DNA of 8,318 bases from an uncultured Lutibacter sp. Lineage in GTDB: Bacteria; Bacteroidota; Bacteroidia; Flavobacteriales; Flavobacteriaceae. The DNA lies in assembly GCA_913061425.1 (NCBI GenBank), contig CAJXUO010000044.1:1-8318 (forward strand), read 5' to 3'. A program made the translations under genes and the position numbers. Below the pieces are notes generated by a model. The model searched no databases and was not told the origin of the DNA. It worked only from the letters and a program-made list of their open reading frames with translations. Numbering within the stretch: the stretch's first letter is position 1; the number at the start of each line of letters is the position of its first letter. Positions 7,049 through 8,318 of this stretch are shown here, piece by piece.

Positions 7049-7081
7049 AAAAAAAACTACTTTCGATTTGAAAGTAGTTTT
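7049..7081 (-). terminator. Strong intrinsic terminator after the rpmB-rpmG-DUF4295 unit
   Basis: A perfect 12-bp inverted repeat (7053-7064 and 7070-7081, arms AAAACTACTTTC and GAAAGTAGTTTT) encloses a 5-base loop. Read on the minus strand, the CTACTTTC/GAAAGTAG core is followed by eight consecutive U residues. It begins 21 bases past the DUF4295 stop codon. This is the clearest terminator in the window and marks the end of the ribosomal protein transcript. Confidence 0.88.
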
Positions 7082-7102
7082 AGATATATTATAAAGTGAA
7101 AT

Positions 7103-7255
7103 TTACTTTTTATTAAAAAAGGCATCCACTTGTTTAGGATCCATAATTGCTTCAACAAATGTATAAGCTCCTGTTTTTGGAGATCTTACCATATTGATTG
7201 CTTTTGATAATCTTTTTGAACCTGTTTGTAACGATGCTACTGCTTTCTTTGCCAT
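7103..7255 (-). CDS. DUF4295 family protein, candidate Bacteroidetes-specific ribosomal protein
   Basis: This 50-residue basic protein starts MAKKAVASLQTGSKRLSKAI and continues through NMVRSPKTGAYTF and EAIMDPKQVDAFF to a lysine-rich end. The pattern, size and place after rpmG match the DUF4295 family, which I know only from Bacteroidetes. Its frame runs cleanly from ATG at 7255 to TAA at 7103, eight bases downstream of the rpmG stop and directly before a strong terminator. It therefore shares a transcript with bL28 and bL33. Small size, high lysine content and this operon position all suggest a ribosome component. From memory, a cryo-EM structure of the Flavobacterium johnsoniae ribosome reported a new large-subunit protein, bL38; I suspect but cannot confirm that it is this family. 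There is no signal peptide and no cysteine. Confidence 0.87.
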   Translation of the reverse strand: MAKKAVASLQTGSKRLSKAINMVRSPKTGAYTFVEAIMDPKQVDAFFNKK

Positions 7256-7263
7256 AACGTTTC

Positions 7264-7449
7264 TTATTTAATCTCTTTATGAACAGTCATTTTCTTCAAG
7301 ATTGCGTTAAATTTCTTAACCTCTAATCTATCAGGAGTGTTCTTTTTGTTTTTTGTTGTTATATATCTTGAAGTTCCAGGCTTACCAGACGTCTTATGCT
7401 CAGTACATTCTAATATTACTTGGATTCTATTCCCTTTACTCTTTGCCAT
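7264..7449 (-). CDS. rpmG: Large ribosomal subunit protein bL33
   Basis: bL33 is a small protein near the E site of the 50S subunit. The 61-residue sequence has the family pattern: [19 protein letters not shown] at the start, the [21 protein letters not shown] core and a basic tail. It has a single cysteine (C15) rather than two CxxC pairs, so it is the zinc-free form. Length is slightly above the usual 50-55 residues, with the extra residues in the SGKPGTS loop and tail. It lies 26 bases after rpmB and 8 before the DUF4295 gene, inside a unit that starts at the rpmB promoter and ends at the terminator at 7049-7081. Confidence 0.97.
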   Translation of the reverse strand: MAKSKGNRIQVILECTEHKTSGKPGTSRYITTKNKKNTPDRLEVKKFNAILKKMTVHKEIK

Positions 7450-7475
7450 CTTATTATACTTTTATTGTTAGGAAA

Positions 7476-7715
7476 TTAATTAGCTAAAAATCCTTTTGCT
7501 CTTGCTTCTTTAAGCACAGCAGAAATTCCTAATTTATTAATATTCTTTAAAGCAGATGTAGAAATTTTTAATTTCATCCACTTATCTTCTTCTGGAATAT
7601 AAAAACGCTTCGTAATTAAATTAGCGTTAAATTTTCTTTTAGTTCTATTCAAAGCATGAGAAACATTGTTCCCAACCATTGCTTTTTTTCCTGTAAGCTC
7701 ACAAACTCTAGACAT
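7476..7715 (-). CDS. rpmB: Large ribosomal subunit protein bL28
   Basis: bL28 is a 50S protein needed for normal subunit assembly. The 79 residues carry the family hallmarks: SRVCELTGKKAMVGNNVSHA at the start, then TKRKFNANL, a KWMKLKIS strand and the LGISAVLKEARAKG C-terminal helix. Only one cysteine of the ancestral zinc ribbon remains (C5; the partner position is T8), so it is the zinc-free form, like the bL33 next to it. It is the first gene of the ribosomal unit. A promoter with a good -33/-7 pair lies 39 bases upstream, and there is no Shine-Dalgarno sequence before the ATG. Confidence 0.98.
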   Translation of the reverse strand: MSRVCELTGKKAMVGNNVSHALNRTKRKFNANLITKRFYIPEEDKWMKLKISTSALKNINKLGISAVLKEARAKGFLAN

Positions 7716-7753
7716 TTCTATACAGTTTTATATTATTATCTCAAAACGAGGTG

Positions 7754-7784
7754 CAAAAATAGAAATTATTTAAGTAACAGACAA
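7754..7784 (-). promoter_or_regulatory. Promoter of the rpmB-rpmG-DUF4295 unit
   Basis: On the minus strand TTG (7784-7782) is followed after 20 bases by TATTTTTG (7761-7754), an exact TAnnTTTG box. That spacing falls within the Bacteroidetes consensus for the primary sigma factor (TTG, 17-23 bases, TAnnTTTG). Transcription would start near 7747, leaving an AT-rich leader of about 30 bases before rpmB. The promoter sits immediately after the cinA stop, with no terminator between, so read-through from cinA is also possible. Confidence 0.75.
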
Positions 7785-7791
7785 GACTATT

Positions 7792-8318
7792 CTAACTATT
7801 TTTAATAATTTCTTTCCTTAACATTTCCAATGATTTATTTACGGATCTTTCTACTACTTTTAATCTTAGTTTTCCGAAGAAAAATTCTTCTGAATAAACA
7901 CCTCTTGGTGTGGCAATTGCAATATAAACTACACCTACAGTTTTATCTGTTTTATCTGCTGTTGGACCTGCATTTCCAGTAACTGCAATTGCATAATCTG
8001 TTTTAAGTTTTCGCTGTACTCCTAGCGCCATGGCTTCTGCCACTTGAGAACTCACAACACTAAATTCATCTATAACACCAGAAGATACATTTAGCAACGC
8101 TTCTTTAACGGTTCTGGTATACGAAATAATTGACCCAACAAAATAGGCAGAAGAGCCTGGAATTGATGTAATTAATTTTGCGATTGCGCCTCCTGTACAA
8201 CTCTCGGCAGTAGAAACTGTCAAGTCTTTTTCAGTCAACAATTTACCTACCATTTTTTCTATTGTTTCAGCTTCTTCATAGCCAACAATTATATCACCAA
8301 TAAGAGTTTTAAGTGTTT
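7792..8318 (-). CDS. cinA: CinA C-terminal domain (nicotinamide mononucleotide deamidase), 5' end outside window
   Basis: The visible 174 residues are the C-terminal part of CinA, including the PncC-type domain that converts nicotinamide mononucleotide to nicotinic acid mononucleotide in pyridine nucleotide salvage. Key stretches are TLKTLIGDIIVGYEEAE at the window edge, STAESCTGG with the family's conserved active-site serine, IPGSSAYFVGSIISY, VTGNAGPTADKTDKTVG and a C-terminal helix ending at a TAG stop. The open frame continues to the window edge without interruption and the edge residues still match full-length CinA, so the gene is the two-domain form (MoCF/COG1058 domain plus PncC domain) rather than a stand-alone PncC. 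The N-terminal domain is not in view. The name's link to competence comes from Streptococcus and need not apply here. It lies directly upstream of the rpmB promoter on the same strand. Confidence 0.95.
   Translation of the reverse strand, partial: TLKTLIGDIIVGYEEAETIEKMVGKLLTEKDLTVSTAESCTGGAIAKLITSIPGSSAYFVGSIISYTRTVKEALLNVSSGVIDEFSVVSSQVAEAMALGVQRKLKTDYAIAVTGNAGPTADKTDKTVGVVYIAIATPRGVYSEEFFFGKLRLKVVERSVNKSLEMLRKEIIKNS

Noticed and set aside
1..8318. A novel defence, mobile or biosynthetic system, CRISPR array, tRNA, rRNA or insertion sequence
   Set aside because: No repeat arrays, transposase or recombinase genes or RNA-gene patterns are visible, and every long frame belongs to a recognisable family. 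The mosaic end at 26-44 is adapter, not a Tn5 insertion.

Overview
The window looks like one contig end from a low-GC member of the Bacteroidetes, most likely a Flavobacteriaceae species. Four things point there. Start codons lack Shine-Dalgarno sequences. TAnnTTTG promoter boxes lie upstream of several genes. The gene order rpmB-rpmG-DUF4295-ftsY is, from memory, typical of the phylum. A bshC fragment and an exported sulfatase also fit a flavobacterium. Genus cannot be settled from the sequence by eye.

Left end (1-347): bases 1-44 are not biological. They are the end of the Illumina P5 primer, the i5 index CTCTCTAT and the Nextera read-1 adapter with its 19-base mosaic end. The adapter cuts off a minus-strand gene that reads as the N-terminus of BshC (bacillithiol synthesis). 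A divergent plus-strand gene (348-1175) encodes an FkbM-type methyltransferase. It starts at TTG and is clearly more AT-rich than the rest of the window.

Middle (1247-5811): all genes are on the minus strand. In transcription order they are a lipoprotein amidase-signature hydrolase, a lipoprotein type I sulfatase, rimO (ribosomal protein S12 methylthiotransferase) and a small VF530-type DNA-binding protein. The last two are one base apart and have a TAnnTTTG box just upstream of rimO. The two lipoprotein genes sit between ftsY and rimO, which I recall as neighbours in other Bacteroidetes, so they look like an accessory insertion.

Right end (5983-8318): also minus strand. In transcription order there is the 3' part of cinA, running off the window, then rpmB (bL28), rpmG (bL33), a 50-residue DUF4295 protein and ftsY. 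A well-formed promoter precedes rpmB and a strong intrinsic terminator follows DUF4295, so these three genes form a compact ribosomal unit. ftsY probably has its own promoter just beyond the terminator, with a leader of about 90 bases.

Most of the window is translation and protein-targeting housekeeping plus two exported hydrolases. I found no convincing evidence of a new multi-gene system. The observations most worth checking are the adapter chimera, the DUF4295 ribosomal candidate, the amidase/sulfatase insertion, the AT-rich FkbM gene and the leader of ftsY.
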